Positions 15,320 to 22,544 of a stretch of 28,710 bases of DNA are shown here, in pieces. The translations under genes and the position numbers were made by a program. Origin of the DNA: a virus; IMG/VR virus record IMGVR_UViG_3300021373_001072, positions 1 through 28,710 of that record; one strand, 5' to 3'. Below the pieces are notes generated by a model, which had not been told where the DNA came from, did not search any database, and saw nothing but the letters and a program-made list of their open reading frames with translations. Numbering within the stretch: position 1 is the first letter of the stretch; each line of letters begins with the position of its first letter.

Positions 15320-15360
15320 ATATAAAAAGGTATACTTTTATATATAACTTGGTATAATTA
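15320..15360 (+). promoter_or_regulatory. Putative promoter B, same block as promoter A
   Basis: ATATAAAAAGGTATAC (15320-15335) is identical over 16 bp to 5632-5647, and GGTATAATT follows with TATAAT at 15353-15358. GTATAC at 15330-15335 is 17 bp upstream of it. It drives the nucleotide-metabolism cassette. Confidence 0.6.
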
Positions 15361-15396
15361 TATTATAAACAAACAACATAATTTAAGGAGTTAATT

Positions 15397-15651
15397 ATGA
15401 ATCAAGAAGAAAGAAACAAATTATTAAATAGAATAGAAAACATATCAGAAGGTGTTCAACAAGTTATTAAAATGTTAGATAAAAATCTTGTAGAATCACT
15501 TAATTATGGCACTGATGTTGAAGTTGTTATATTAACAGATATACAAAAAACTTTAATCGTAGAACAAGGATTTAATAGAAAAGAAGCAAATATTGCAATT
15601 CAGTATTTAACAGGTAGATTAACAGCTGAAGACTTTCAACAAGTTGCATAA
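15397..15651 (+). CDS. Hypothetical protein, 84 aa, first gene of the nucleotide cassette
   Basis: AAGGAG at 15385-15390 lies 6 nt before the ATG. Helical throughout: MNQEERNKLLNRIENISEGV, an amphipathic middle with VQQVIKMLDKN, and a C-terminal helical pair (FNRKEANIAIQYLTGRL, TAEDFQQVA). The C-terminal pattern resembles UBA- or HTH-like three-helix domains, which is only an impression. Its stop overlaps the next start (TAATG), so the two are coupled. Confidence 0.7.
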   Translation: MNQEERNKLLNRIENISEGVQQVIKMLDKNLVESLNYGTDVEVVILTDIQKTLIVEQGFNRKEANIAIQYLTGRLTAEDFQQVA

Positions 15652-16052
15652 TGATAGGTGACATAAAAAACTTAAACCGGTATTACAAAATATACCGGTT
15701 TATTGCTAATGCTTCAGATAATGAAAAATTACATTATCTTGAATTTCGAGCTAAGTTTATTCAAGAAGAATTAAATGAATTAATTACAGCAATTGAAAAT
15801 GATGAAGCTGATGAAGTAGTAGATGCTTTTATAGATATTATTGTTATTGCATTGGGAACACTAGATGCATTTGATGTAAATATTAAAAAAGCGTGGAAGC
15901 GAGTACATCATGCAAACATGCAGAAAAAAATAGGTGTTAAAGATACTAGGCCTAATCCGTTAGGGTTGCCTGATCTTATTAAACCAGAAAATTGGCAAGC
16001 ACCTCAACATTTTGATAATGTAGGTAAATTAAATTTTTTAGATAAGGAGTAA
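15651..16052 (+). CDS. MazG-like NTP pyrophosphohydrolase (all-alpha NTP-PPase)
   Basis: 133 aa. The metal-binding pattern is clear: QEELNEL (Glu39, Glu40, Glu43) and EVVDAFIDI (Glu55, Asp58, Asp62), followed by VIALGTLDAF. This is the EExxE...ExxD signature of the MazG/HisE/dUTPase-dimer superfamily. It cleaves (d)NTPs to NMP and PPi; the specificity cannot be read, but next to a dCMP-handling cassette a dCTPase- or dUTPase-like role is attractive. Within the first 20 codons lies an 11-bp inverted repeat (15673-15702). Confidence 0.75.
   Translation: MIGDIKNLNRYYKIYRFIANASDNEKLHYLEFRAKFIQEELNELITAIENDEADEVVDAFIDIIVIALGTLDAFDVNIKKAWKRVHHANMQKKIGVKDTRPNPLGLPDLIKPENWQAPQHFDNVGKLNFLDKE
15673..15702. 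repeat. 11-bp perfect inverted repeat inside the MazG-like gene start
   Basis: TAAACCGGTAT (15673-15683) and ATACCGGTTTA (15692-15702), with an 8-nt loop TACAAAAT. It lies 22 nt after the ATG and encodes NRYYKIYRF. It could act as an operator or as an mRNA hairpin close to the ribosome entry site. Confidence 0.7.
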
Positions 16053-16054
16053 CT

Positions 16055-16318
16055 ATGCATTCAGTATTAAGCGAAGCGGCAGCTTTACAAAAACAAAAAG
16101 CTGAAGATTACAATTCAAATGATTCAGAAGCTAAACAAGAATACTTTCCGTACGGGCATCATTCGTATTTACAAATGATTTCAACAAAAGTTAAACGTTT
16201 AGAATCAATTGCATTTAATGAAAAAAATCCTAACTTTGAATCAGCTTACGATTCAGTATTAGATTTAATTAACTATGCAAGTTTTTATGGAGCTTATTTA
16301 AAAAAACATGGAAAATGA
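16055..16318 (+). CDS. DUF1599-like protein (nucleotide-modification-associated)
   Basis: 87 aa. AAGGAG at 16044-16049, spacing 5. QKAEDYNSND, YFPYGHHSYLQMISTKVKRL and FESAYDSVLDLINYASFYGA match the DUF1599 (Nmad1) layout: a K..DY start, a K..RL helix and ES..D...DLINYA. The family is all-alpha and related to MazG-type enzymes; it is often found near genes for modified nucleotides. It overlaps the ThyA-fold gene by 11 bp. The assignment is by motif memory. Confidence 0.65.
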   Translation: MHSVLSEAAALQKQKAEDYNSNDSEAKQEYFPYGHHSYLQMISTKVKRLESIAFNEKNPNFESAYDSVLDLINYASFYGAYLKKHGK

Positions 16319-17102
16319 AAAACAATACTTTGCATTAGTTAATAAAATATTAACTGAAGGTGTAGCTAGAGATAAAGAACGTACCGGCACTGGTACTAAA
16401 AGTATATTCGGTGCACATTTAGAATTAAATGTAAAAGCTGGCTTTCCATTATTTACACATAGAAAAATATTTTATAAAGGTGTAATTGGCGAGCTAATAT
16501 CATTCTTACGCGGTCATACTAATGTTAATGATTTTAAAACATTAGGTTGTAACTATTGGGACGAATGGGCAGAGCCCGATGGAAATCTAGGGCCGATATA
16601 CGGTTATCAATGGCGTAACTATGCTGGTTTACAAATAGATCAGTTAAAAAATGTAATTGAAGAAGCTAAAGTAAATCCGGAGTCAAGAAGGTTATATGTT
16701 ACAGCCTGGAATCCAATTGATGCTGATAAAATGGCTTTATTACCTTGTTTTCACGGTTTTCAATTATTAATTCATAATAATCATTTGAATTTAGTAGTCA
16801 ATATGCGCTCGTCTGATGTAATGCTTGGATTACCCTCTGATATTTTATTCCATGCATTTTTAATGTTAGTTTTGTCTAATGAATTAGATATAACTCCTCA
16901 TAAACTAATATTTAATTTAGGCGATGCGCATATCTATAACAATCATTTAAGATTTGCTCGTATGGTTCATGAATTACAAATATTTAATCCGCCGCAAGTT
17001 CGATTGCATTATGAAGCAGGCATAAATAATTTATATCCTAACGATTTTATAATTGCAAGTTATAAACACAATGCAGCACAACATTTAAAAATTAATGTCT
17101 AA
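16308..17102 (+). CDS. Thymidylate-synthase-fold enzyme, probable dCMP (hydroxy)methylase
   Basis: 264 aa, same length as E. coli ThyA. Conserved: RTGTGTKSIFG (Arg25), YWDEWAEPDGNLGPIYG, ADKMALLPC with nucleophile Cys147, MRSSDVMLGLPS, GDAHIYNNH (His208, Tyr210) and the C-terminal DFIIASYKHN. The key oddity is Asp178 (codon 16839-16841) in LGLPSD, where ThyA has Asn177 (GLPFN). That Asn selects uracil; Asp at this place is known in T4 dCMP hydroxymethylase and makes Lactobacillus TS accept dCMP. PCFHGFQ also replaces PCHAFFQ, and the folate-side His51 of ThyA is Phe. I infer 5-methyl- or 5-hydroxymethyl-dCMP synthesis using methylene-THF. A plain but divergent ThyA is the alternative. Confidence 0.8.
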   Translation: MENEKQYFALVNKILTEGVARDKERTGTGTKSIFGAHLELNVKAGFPLFTHRKIFYKGVIGELISFLRGHTNVNDFKTLGCNYWDEWAEPDGNLGPIYGYQWRNYAGLQIDQLKNVIEEAKVNPESRRLYVTAWNPIDADKMALLPCFHGFQLLIHNNHLNLVVNMRSSDVMLGLPSDILFHAFLMLVLSNELDITPHKLIFNLGDAHIYNNHLRFARMVHELQIFNPPQVRLHYEAGINNLYPNDFIIASYKHNAAQHLKINV

Positions 17103-17559
17103 TTATTCTCATTCTTGGAATTTAAAATATTTAACACTAGCTAAAAAATTTGCAAGCTGGTCAAAAGACCCTTCAACACAAGTTGGAGCTGTAGCAATAG
17201 GTAATAAAGGCCAGGTATTATCACAAGGTTATAACGGTTTTCCCAGGAGCTTTAATGATTCACCTTTAATATATAAAGATTCTAAATTAAAAAGTAATTA
17301 TATTATTCACGCTGAAATGAATTGTATTTATCATGCAACACTGAATGGTATATCTTTAGAAGGATCAACATTATTTGTATATGGGCTTGATGTATGTCAT
17401 GAATGCGCTAAAGGTATTATTCAAGTAGGTATAAAAGAAATAGTTACTTATTCGCCAAATAAGCCTAAAGAAAAATGGATTAAAAGTTTTGAAATATCAC
17501 AAAAATTATTTAAAGAAAGCGGAATAAATTATATAAAAATAGACCAAAATAAATTTTAG
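17095..17559 (+). CDS. dCMP deaminase
   Basis: 154 aa. Converts dCMP to dUMP. Zinc and catalytic set: IHAEMN (His72, Glu74) and VCHECAKG (Cys101, Cys104), followed by IIQVGIKEIV. The start, KFASWSKDPSTQVGAVAIG, and NGFPRSFND are typical of phage and T4-like dCMP deaminases. The Pro usually before CxxC is Val here. It overlaps the ThyA-fold gene by 8 bp. Together with a dCMP-directed ThyA-fold enzyme it would split the dCMP pool between two fates. Confidence 0.92.
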   Translation: MSNYSHSWNLKYLTLAKKFASWSKDPSTQVGAVAIGNKGQVLSQGYNGFPRSFNDSPLIYKDSKLKSNYIIHAEMNCIYHATLNGISLEGSTLFVYGLDVCHECAKGIIQVGIKEIVTYSPNKPKEKWIKSFEISQKLFKESGINYIKIDQNKF

Positions 17560-17568
17560 CTATAATAT

Positions 17569-17600
17569 AACAAATCTATATAAATATCTGATATAATCGG
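17569..17600 (+). promoter_or_regulatory. Putative promoter C before the head genes
   Basis: TATAAT at 17592-17597, 24 nt before the ATG of the joiner gene, in the 62-bp gap after the deaminase. No good -35 is seen (AACAAA at 17569-17574, 17-bp spacing). It lacks the GGTATAC block, so it may be a different class, for instance late. Confidence 0.4.
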
Positions 17601-17621
17601 GTAAAGATATATTTTAAATTT

Positions 17622-18203
17622 ATGGCCAATAAATTCGATAGCACATACTATTATACAACAGAACCCAATGAATTACAGCTTGGTGATTTTTGGGCATGGA
17701 AAAAAACTGATCTTTCAGATGATTACCCTACTGCATCATATAGCTTATCATACGAATTTAATTTAGTTGATGGTTCAACAGCAGCTAATTTTACATTAAC
17801 AGCTACAGAATCTAATGATGAATATATTATTGAAGCAAGTAATACAACATCATATACTGCTGGAGAATATAATTGGATTTCTTATATTACACGATCAAGT
17901 GATTCAGCACGAATTAAATTATCTGAAGGTTTTACAGAAATACAACAAAACTACGCTACTACAACAAGCTCAGTTAGAAGCCATGCAAAAAAAGTTTTAG
18001 ATGCTATAGAAGCAGTTATTGAAAATCGTGCAACTATGGACCAGTCATCAATGAGTATTGCTGGTAGATCATTATCAAGATTAACAGTTGATGAATTAAT
18101 GACATTTAGAGATAGATATAAAACAGAATACTTAAAAGAAGTTAAACAGGCTAGAATTAAAAATAAAAAAGATTCAGGTAATTCTATCAAAGTGAGGTTT
18201 TAA
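17622..18203 (+). CDS. gpW-like head-tail joining protein with N-terminal beta domain
   Basis: 193 aa; lambda gpW has 68. Residues about 1-110 are beta-rich with an Ig-like spacing (SLSYEFNLVDGSTAANFTLT, TSYTAGEYNWISYI, SSDSARIKL). Residues about 118-180 look like gpW: KVLDAIEAVIENRA, SIAGRSLSRLTVDELMTFRD, then a basic helix. gpW plugs the portal and makes the platform for tail joining. Its position right before the portal equals lambda W-B order. The N-terminal addition could be exposed on the neck; that is inference. Confidence 0.7.
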   Translation: MANKFDSTYYYTTEPNELQLGDFWAWKKTDLSDDYPTASYSLSYEFNLVDGSTAANFTLTATESNDEYIIEASNTTSYTAGEYNWISYITRSSDSARIKLSEGFTEIQQNYATTTSSVRSHAKKVLDAIEAVIENRATMDQSSMSIAGRSLSRLTVDELMTFRDRYKTEYLKEVKQARIKNKKDSGNSIKVRF

Positions 18204-18205
18204 AT

Positions 18206-19717
18206 ATGGCCTGGTATGATCGATTTGTAAATAATAATAAAAAAAATAAAAAAGTTTCTAAAGTAAGAAGATATGCCGGTGCAAATACAGGTAGATTATT
18301 TTCTGATTTTACTGCATCAAGTACATCAGCCGACGCTGAAATTAAAGATCAATTAAGAATATTAAGAGAAAGAAGCCGTGATCTAGCAAGAAATGATTCT
18401 TATGTAACCAGATATTTAAACTTAATGGTTAGTAATATTATTGGCGCTAATGGTATTAGACTAAGCGTTAAAGCGCGTGATTCAAAAGGCGATTTAGATA
18501 TTATCGGCAATCAAACTATTGAGCATGCATTTAAAAATTGGTCAAGAATGGGTAACTGTACATTAAATGGCCGTCAATCATTTTTAGATTGTCAAAAATT
18601 ATTTGTTGAAGCATTAATGAGAGATGGCGAAGTTTTAGTTAGACATGCTACGCCAAGTGATTCAAAATATAAATACAAAATTCAATTTTTAGAAGCAGAT
18701 CATTTAGATGAAACAAAAAATGATTTTAATCCTCAAACTAAAAACAGAATTAAAATGGGCGTTGAAGTTGATAAACATGATAAGCCAGTTGCATATTATT
18801 TATTTAAAAATCATCCATATGATAATACATATCAATCACCTAAAGAGCATATAAGAGTACCGGCTGAAGAAATTATACATGCATATATGCCTACTAGACC
18901 AGAACAAACTAGAGGCGTGCCTATGACTGCATCTGCTATGCCTCAAATAAAAATGTTAAACGGCTATATGGAGGCTGAGATTACAGCGGCTCGTGTATCA
19001 GCTGCAAAAATGGGATTCTTTACTTCGCCAGATGGTGATGGATATGTTGGTGAAGATTTTGAAGATACATATACTCCTATTATGGAAGCACAGGCAGGTT
19101 CATTTGAACAACTTCCTGCTGGAATGGATTTTAAAAGTTTTGATCCAGATCACCCAAGTACAGCATTTGGCCCATTTACAACACAAGTTTTAAGAGGAAT
19201 TGCTTCAGGTTTAAATATTTCATATCATGCTTTAACTAATGATTTAAGTTCTGTTAACTATAGTTCATTAAGAGCTGGGGCATTAGAAGATAGAGAAATG
19301 TATAAGTTATATCAACGTTTTGTTGTTGATCATTTTATGAGGCCGGTATATGAAAAATGGTTAGAAATGTCTATTTCAAGTGGCGCTATAATTATGGACC
19401 CTGATGTTAATATCCCTTTGCCAATGTCTAAATATGAAAAGTTTGCAGCTGATTCAATATTTATTGGCAGATCATTCCAATGGGTAGACCCTCAAAAAGA
19501 AATGAATGCTTCAATTGCTGGTATGCAAGCAGGATTAGTAACATATCAAGATGTTCAATCTAATTATGGAAGAGACGTTGAAGAGTTATATGAACAACAC
19601 GAAAGAGAACAAAAACTAGCTGAACAATATGGCATTAAAACAGCGTTCCAGCCATTTGGTATTAAACTGCCAATAGAGCCTGTAATTAAAGGAGGCAATG
19701 ATGGCGATTCCGAATAA
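18206..19717 (+). CDS. Portal protein, lambda family
   Basis: 503 aa (lambda gpB 533). Starts MAWYDRFVNNNKKNKK; then RSRDLARNDSYVTRYLNLMV and NIIGANGIRLSVKA, the hallmark opening of the lambda-type portal family. IIHAYMPTRPEQTRGVP and DLSSVNYSSLRAGALEDRE are also strongly conserved. It forms the dodecameric ring for DNA entry and exit at one capsid vertex. GTGAGG lies about 10 nt before the ATG. The 3' end overlaps the capsid fusion gene by about 17-20 bp, where the GGAGG for that gene sits. Confidence 0.93.
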   Translation: MAWYDRFVNNNKKNKKVSKVRRYAGANTGRLFSDFTASSTSADAEIKDQLRILRERSRDLARNDSYVTRYLNLMVSNIIGANGIRLSVKARDSKGDLDIIGNQTIEHAFKNWSRMGNCTLNGRQSFLDCQKLFVEALMRDGEVLVRHATPSDSKYKYKIQFLEADHLDETKNDFNPQTKNRIKMGVEVDKHDKPVAYYLFKNHPYDNTYQSPKEHIRVPAEEIIHAYMPTRPEQTRGVPMTASAMPQIKMLNGYMEAEITAARVSAAKMGFFTSPDGDGYVGEDFEDTYTPIMEAQAGSFEQLPAGMDFKSFDPDHPSTAFGPFTTQVLRGIASGLNISYHALTNDLSSVNYSSLRAGALEDREMYKLYQRFVVDHFMRPVYEKWLEMSISSGAIIMDPDVNIPLPMSKYEKFAADSIFIGRSFQWVDPQKEMNASIAGMQAGLVTYQDVQSNYGRDVEELYEQHEREQKLAEQYGIKTAFQPFGIKLPIEPVIKGGNDGDSE

Positions 19718-22496
19718 AGGTATGAAAGCCGAAGCTGAAAAAGGATTAGCTTGGCGTAAAGAATTTGGCAGAGGCGGGACACGTATTGGTGTTACTCGTG
19801 CAAATCAAATTAAAAACGGGGTCGATTTATCGGAGTCAACTATCAAAAGAATGTACAGTTATTTTTCTAGGCATGAGGTTGATAAGCAAGCTAAAGGGTT
19901 TAGACCAGGAGAGGAAGGCTTTCCAAGTAATGGCAGGATTGCGTGGGCATTATGGGGAGGTGATCCAGGTTACACATGGTCAAAAAAAATAGTTGAACAA
20001 ATGAAAAAAGAAGATGAGCGTAAATTAGAAATGCGCCCATATCCTAATGAACATGCTGCTCGTATAGAAGACCCTGAGCAGTTTGATAGTTTTAGAAGAA
20101 AAAATAATGAATTTAAAACTGGTATACATGTAATACATGGTATTAAAGATAATGAAAGATTAGTACAAAGTATAAGATTTGATTCAGATATGTATACTCC
20201 TGAAGAAGCAAAAGCATGGTTAGAAAGAAATGAATTTGAATATATTAAATTTGAAGATGCTATAGAAGAAAGAGCAGTTTCTGAAAAAACTGAAGAAGCA
20301 TTAAAAAATAAATTAACAGAACACCATGAAGAAGTAGGTGATGTTCAAAGTAAAAGAACAACGCTTGCTGTTTTAAAACAAGTTTATGAACGCGGGATTG
20401 GAGCATTTAATACAAATCCAGGCTCTGTTAGACCCCAAGTTAGTAATGCTAATCAATGGGCAATGGCTCGTGTTAATAGTTTCCTGTATGCTTTACGCAA
20501 TGGAAAATATAGAAGTGGGAAGCATGATACTGATTTGCTTCCTAAATCACACCCTTTATCATCGAAAGAGGAAAAAGCTATGAAAGATAAAGAAGATAGA
20601 CATATCCTCAACGTGAATGAAACTGATGATTCTGTAATCATTGAATTTTCAAAGCACCATGAGGATAAAGAAGAGGAAGAAAATGTTGACGCAGTTTCTT
20701 CTTATCATGAAGATGAAGAAGAGGAAAGAAAAGTTGTTGATTTACCATTAAGGTATAGAACAATTGATCTTTCTAAAAATTCATTTATTGATGAAGAAAA
20801 AAGATTAGTTCGTATTGGTGTTTCATCTGAAGAACCAGTTGAACGCTCTTTTGGCATGGAAGTTTTAAGCCATGCAGAAGGTGATGTAGATATGGAATTT
20901 GTATCATCTGGTAGAGCTCCGTTTTTATTAGACCATGACATGTCTAAACAAATTGGAGTGATAGAAGAATTTAAACTTGATGAGGCAGCAAAAAGGACTA
21001 TTGCTGTTGTTAGATTTGGCAGATCAGCACTTGCTCAAGAAGTTTTTCAAGATGTAGTTGACGGAATTCGTATGAATATAAGTGTTGGCTATAAAGTAAA
21101 TAACTTAGAAAGAGTGAAAGATAACGATCAAATGCTTTATAAAGCTCAATGGACTCCGCTTGAAGTATCAAGTGTTTCTGTGCCAGCAGATCAAAGCAGA
21201 TTAGTCGGAGTTGGACGCTCTGCTAAAATTAATAAGGATATTATTATGACTGAAGAAAAAAAAGATATTAATCTTGACGAAGTCAGAACTAAAACTCTTG
21301 AAGATGCTAAAGCTGAATTTAAAAGAAACTCGAAAGAGATTATTGATTTAGCAGTTAAGCATGATAAAAGAGATTTAGCTGATAACGCAATTAAAGAAGG
21401 TCTTTCAGTTGAAGAGTTCAGAGGTGTATTATTAAATGAAATTTGTAATGATAAACCACTTGAAACTGCTGAAATTGGTATGACTCAAAATGAAGTGAGA
21501 GAATTCTCACTAGTTAGAGCAATTAATGCTTTAGCAAATCCAACTGATAGAAAAGCTCAAGAAGCTGCTGCTTTTGAATTTGAATGTTCAAATCAAGCTG
21601 CTAGAGAACAAGGAGCAACAGCTCAAGGAATTATGATTCCAGCTGATGTACTTGGAAACTGGAGCAAAAGAGATATTAATTCATCTGACGACTCAACTTT
21701 AATCCCTCAGGATTATAAAAGTGGGGATTTCATTGATGTCTTACGTAACTCATCTAGTGTTATGCAAGCGGGCGCGACTATGCTAAGAGGACTCTCTGGC
21801 TCGGTCGTAATTCCAAAGAAAACAGCTGCTTCATCAGCTGCTTGGATTGCAACTGAAGGTAATGCTGCTTCTGAAAGTGAATTTACATCAGGTAGTGTAA
21901 CTATGTCTCCTAAAGTAATCGGCGCGTTTACAGATGCTACCAGATTACTTTTACAACAATCTTCATTAGATGTTGAGAACTTAATCAGAGACGACTTAAC
22001 ACAATCTATAGCTACTGCTATTGATTTAGGTGCTTTAGCTGGTTCTGGTTCAAGCGGCCAGCCAACTGGTATTGCTAATACTTCTGGTATTAACACAACT
22101 ACATTTGCTGCTGCTAATCCAACATACGCTGAAATTATTGGTATGGAATCTGCAGTTGCTGCTGATAATGCATTAGTTGGAAACTTAGCTTATATATGTA
22201 AACCAGCTGATTATGGTACATTAAAAACAACTTCAAAAGATAGCGGAAGCGGTCAATTTGTAGTTGAGCCAGATGGAAGAATGAATGGCTATAATGTTAT
22301 CAGATCAAATCAAGTAACTTCAGGTGATTTTTACTTTGGTAATTTCTCTGATTTACTTATTGGTATGTATGGCGGCCTTGATATAACAGTGGACCCATAT
22401 GCGTTAAGCACATCAGGTGGAGTAAGAATTATTGCTTTACAAACTGTTGATGTAGCTGTACGTCATGCGGTATCTTTCTGTAAATCAAGCGACTAA
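19701..22496 (+). CDS. Four-domain fusion: two accessory domains + prohead protease + HK97-fold capsid
   Basis: 931 aa from the ATG at 19701 (GGAGG spacing 5; the ATG at 19698 is too close). Domain 1, about 1-110: EAEKGLAWRKEFGRGGT, FSRHEVDKQAKGFRPGEEGF, IAWALWGGDPG. Domain 2, about 200-290: KQVYERGIGAFNTNPGSVRP, QWAMARVNSFLYALR. Domain 3, about 345-510, S78-type protease: His412 in FLLDHDMSKQIG and Ser461 in NISVGYKV. Domain 4, from about 516, major capsid: delta helix (DEVRTKTLEDAKAEF), GIMIPADVLG, SVVIPKKTAASSAAWIATEG and DDLTQSIATAIDLGALAGSG. A linker rich in Asp/Glu (KHHEDKEEEENVD) lies before the protease. Fused protease-capsids are known; the two extra front domains are common in phage head genes but of unknown function. 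In-frame ATGs with Shine-Dalgarnos at 20580 and 21246 may give separate products. Confidence 0.9.
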   Translation: MAIPNKGMKAEAEKGLAWRKEFGRGGTRIGVTRANQIKNGVDLSESTIKRMYSYFSRHEVDKQAKGFRPGEEGFPSNGRIAWALWGGDPGYTWSKKIVEQMKKEDERKLEMRPYPNEHAARIEDPEQFDSFRRKNNEFKTGIHVIHGIKDNERLVQSIRFDSDMYTPEEAKAWLERNEFEYIKFEDAIEERAVSEKTEEALKNKLTEHHEEVGDVQSKRTTLAVLKQVYERGIGAFNTNPGSVRPQVSNANQWAMARVNSFLYALRNGKYRSGKHDTDLLPKSHPLSSKEEKAMKDKEDRHILNVNETDDSVIIEFSKHHEDKEEEENVDAVSSYHEDEEEERKVVDLPLRYRTIDLSKNSFIDEEKRLVRIGVSSEEPVERSFGMEVLSHAEGDVDMEFVSSGRAPFLLDHDMSKQIGVIEEFKLDEAAKRTIAVVRFGRSALAQEVFQDVVDGIRMNISVGYKVNNLERVKDNDQMLYKAQWTPLEVSSVSVPADQSRLVGVGRSAKINKDIIMTEEKKDINLDEVRTKTLEDAKAEFKRNSKEIIDLAVKHDKRDLADNAIKEGLSVEEFRGVLLNEICNDKPLETAEIGMTQNEVREFSLVRAINALANPTDRKAQEAAAFEFECSNQAAREQGATAQGIMIPADVLGNWSKRDINSSDDSTLIPQDYKSGDFIDVLRNSSSVMQAGATMLRGLSGSVVIPKKTAASSAAWIATEGNAASESEFTSGSVTMSPKVIGAFTDATRLLLQQSSLDVENLIRDDLTQSIATAIDLGALAGSGSSGQPTGIANTSGINTTTFAAANPTYAEIIGMESAVAADNALVGNLAYICKPADYGTLKTTSKDSGSGQFVVEPDGRMNGYNVIRSNQVTSGDFYFGNFSDLLIGMYGGLDITVDPYALSTSGGVRIIALQTVDVAVRHAVSFCKSSD
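20568..20582 (+). promoter_or_regulatory. Internal ribosome binding site before the protease domain
   Basis: GAGG at 20568-20571 (within AAAGAGGA) is 8 nt before the in-frame ATG at 20580. It would start MKDKEDRHILNVNETDD and give a 638-aa protease-capsid product. It falls exactly between accessory domain 2 and the acidic linker. Confidence 0.45.
21234..21248 (+). promoter_or_regulatory. Internal ribosome binding site before the capsid domain
   Basis: AAGGA at 21234-21238 is 7 nt before the in-frame ATG at 21246. The product MTEEKKDINLDEVRTKTLED would be 416 aa, the usual length and start of a free HK97-type capsid protein with its delta domain. Confidence 0.55.
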
Positions 22497-22517
22497 TAAT
22501 CTATGATGAAATGGAAT

Positions 22518-22535
22518 GGCGGAGGAAACTCCGCC
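22518..22535 (+). terminator. Perfect GC hairpin with GAAA loop after the capsid gene
   Basis: GGCGGAG, loop GAAA, CTCCGCC: a 7-bp all-matched stem with a GNRA loop, 22 nt after the capsid stop. Only AACTTTAAT follows, so termination would be weak. It may cut expression of downstream genes relative to capsid or protect the capsid mRNA 3' end. Confidence 0.5.
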
Positions 22536-22544
22536 AACTTTAAT

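Noticed and set aside
17579-17586. TATAAATA resembling a T4-type late promoter
   Set aside because: A chance match is likely in AT-rich DNA, and no T4-type late sigma (gp55) is visible.
19564-19782. 72-codon antisense frame at the portal/capsid junction
   Set aside because: It lies opposite two well-supported genes and their overlap, with no start signal.
21713-22096. 127-codon antisense frame in the capsid domain
   Set aside because: Shadow of a strongly conserved capsid sequence; no start signal and no other - strand gene in the window.
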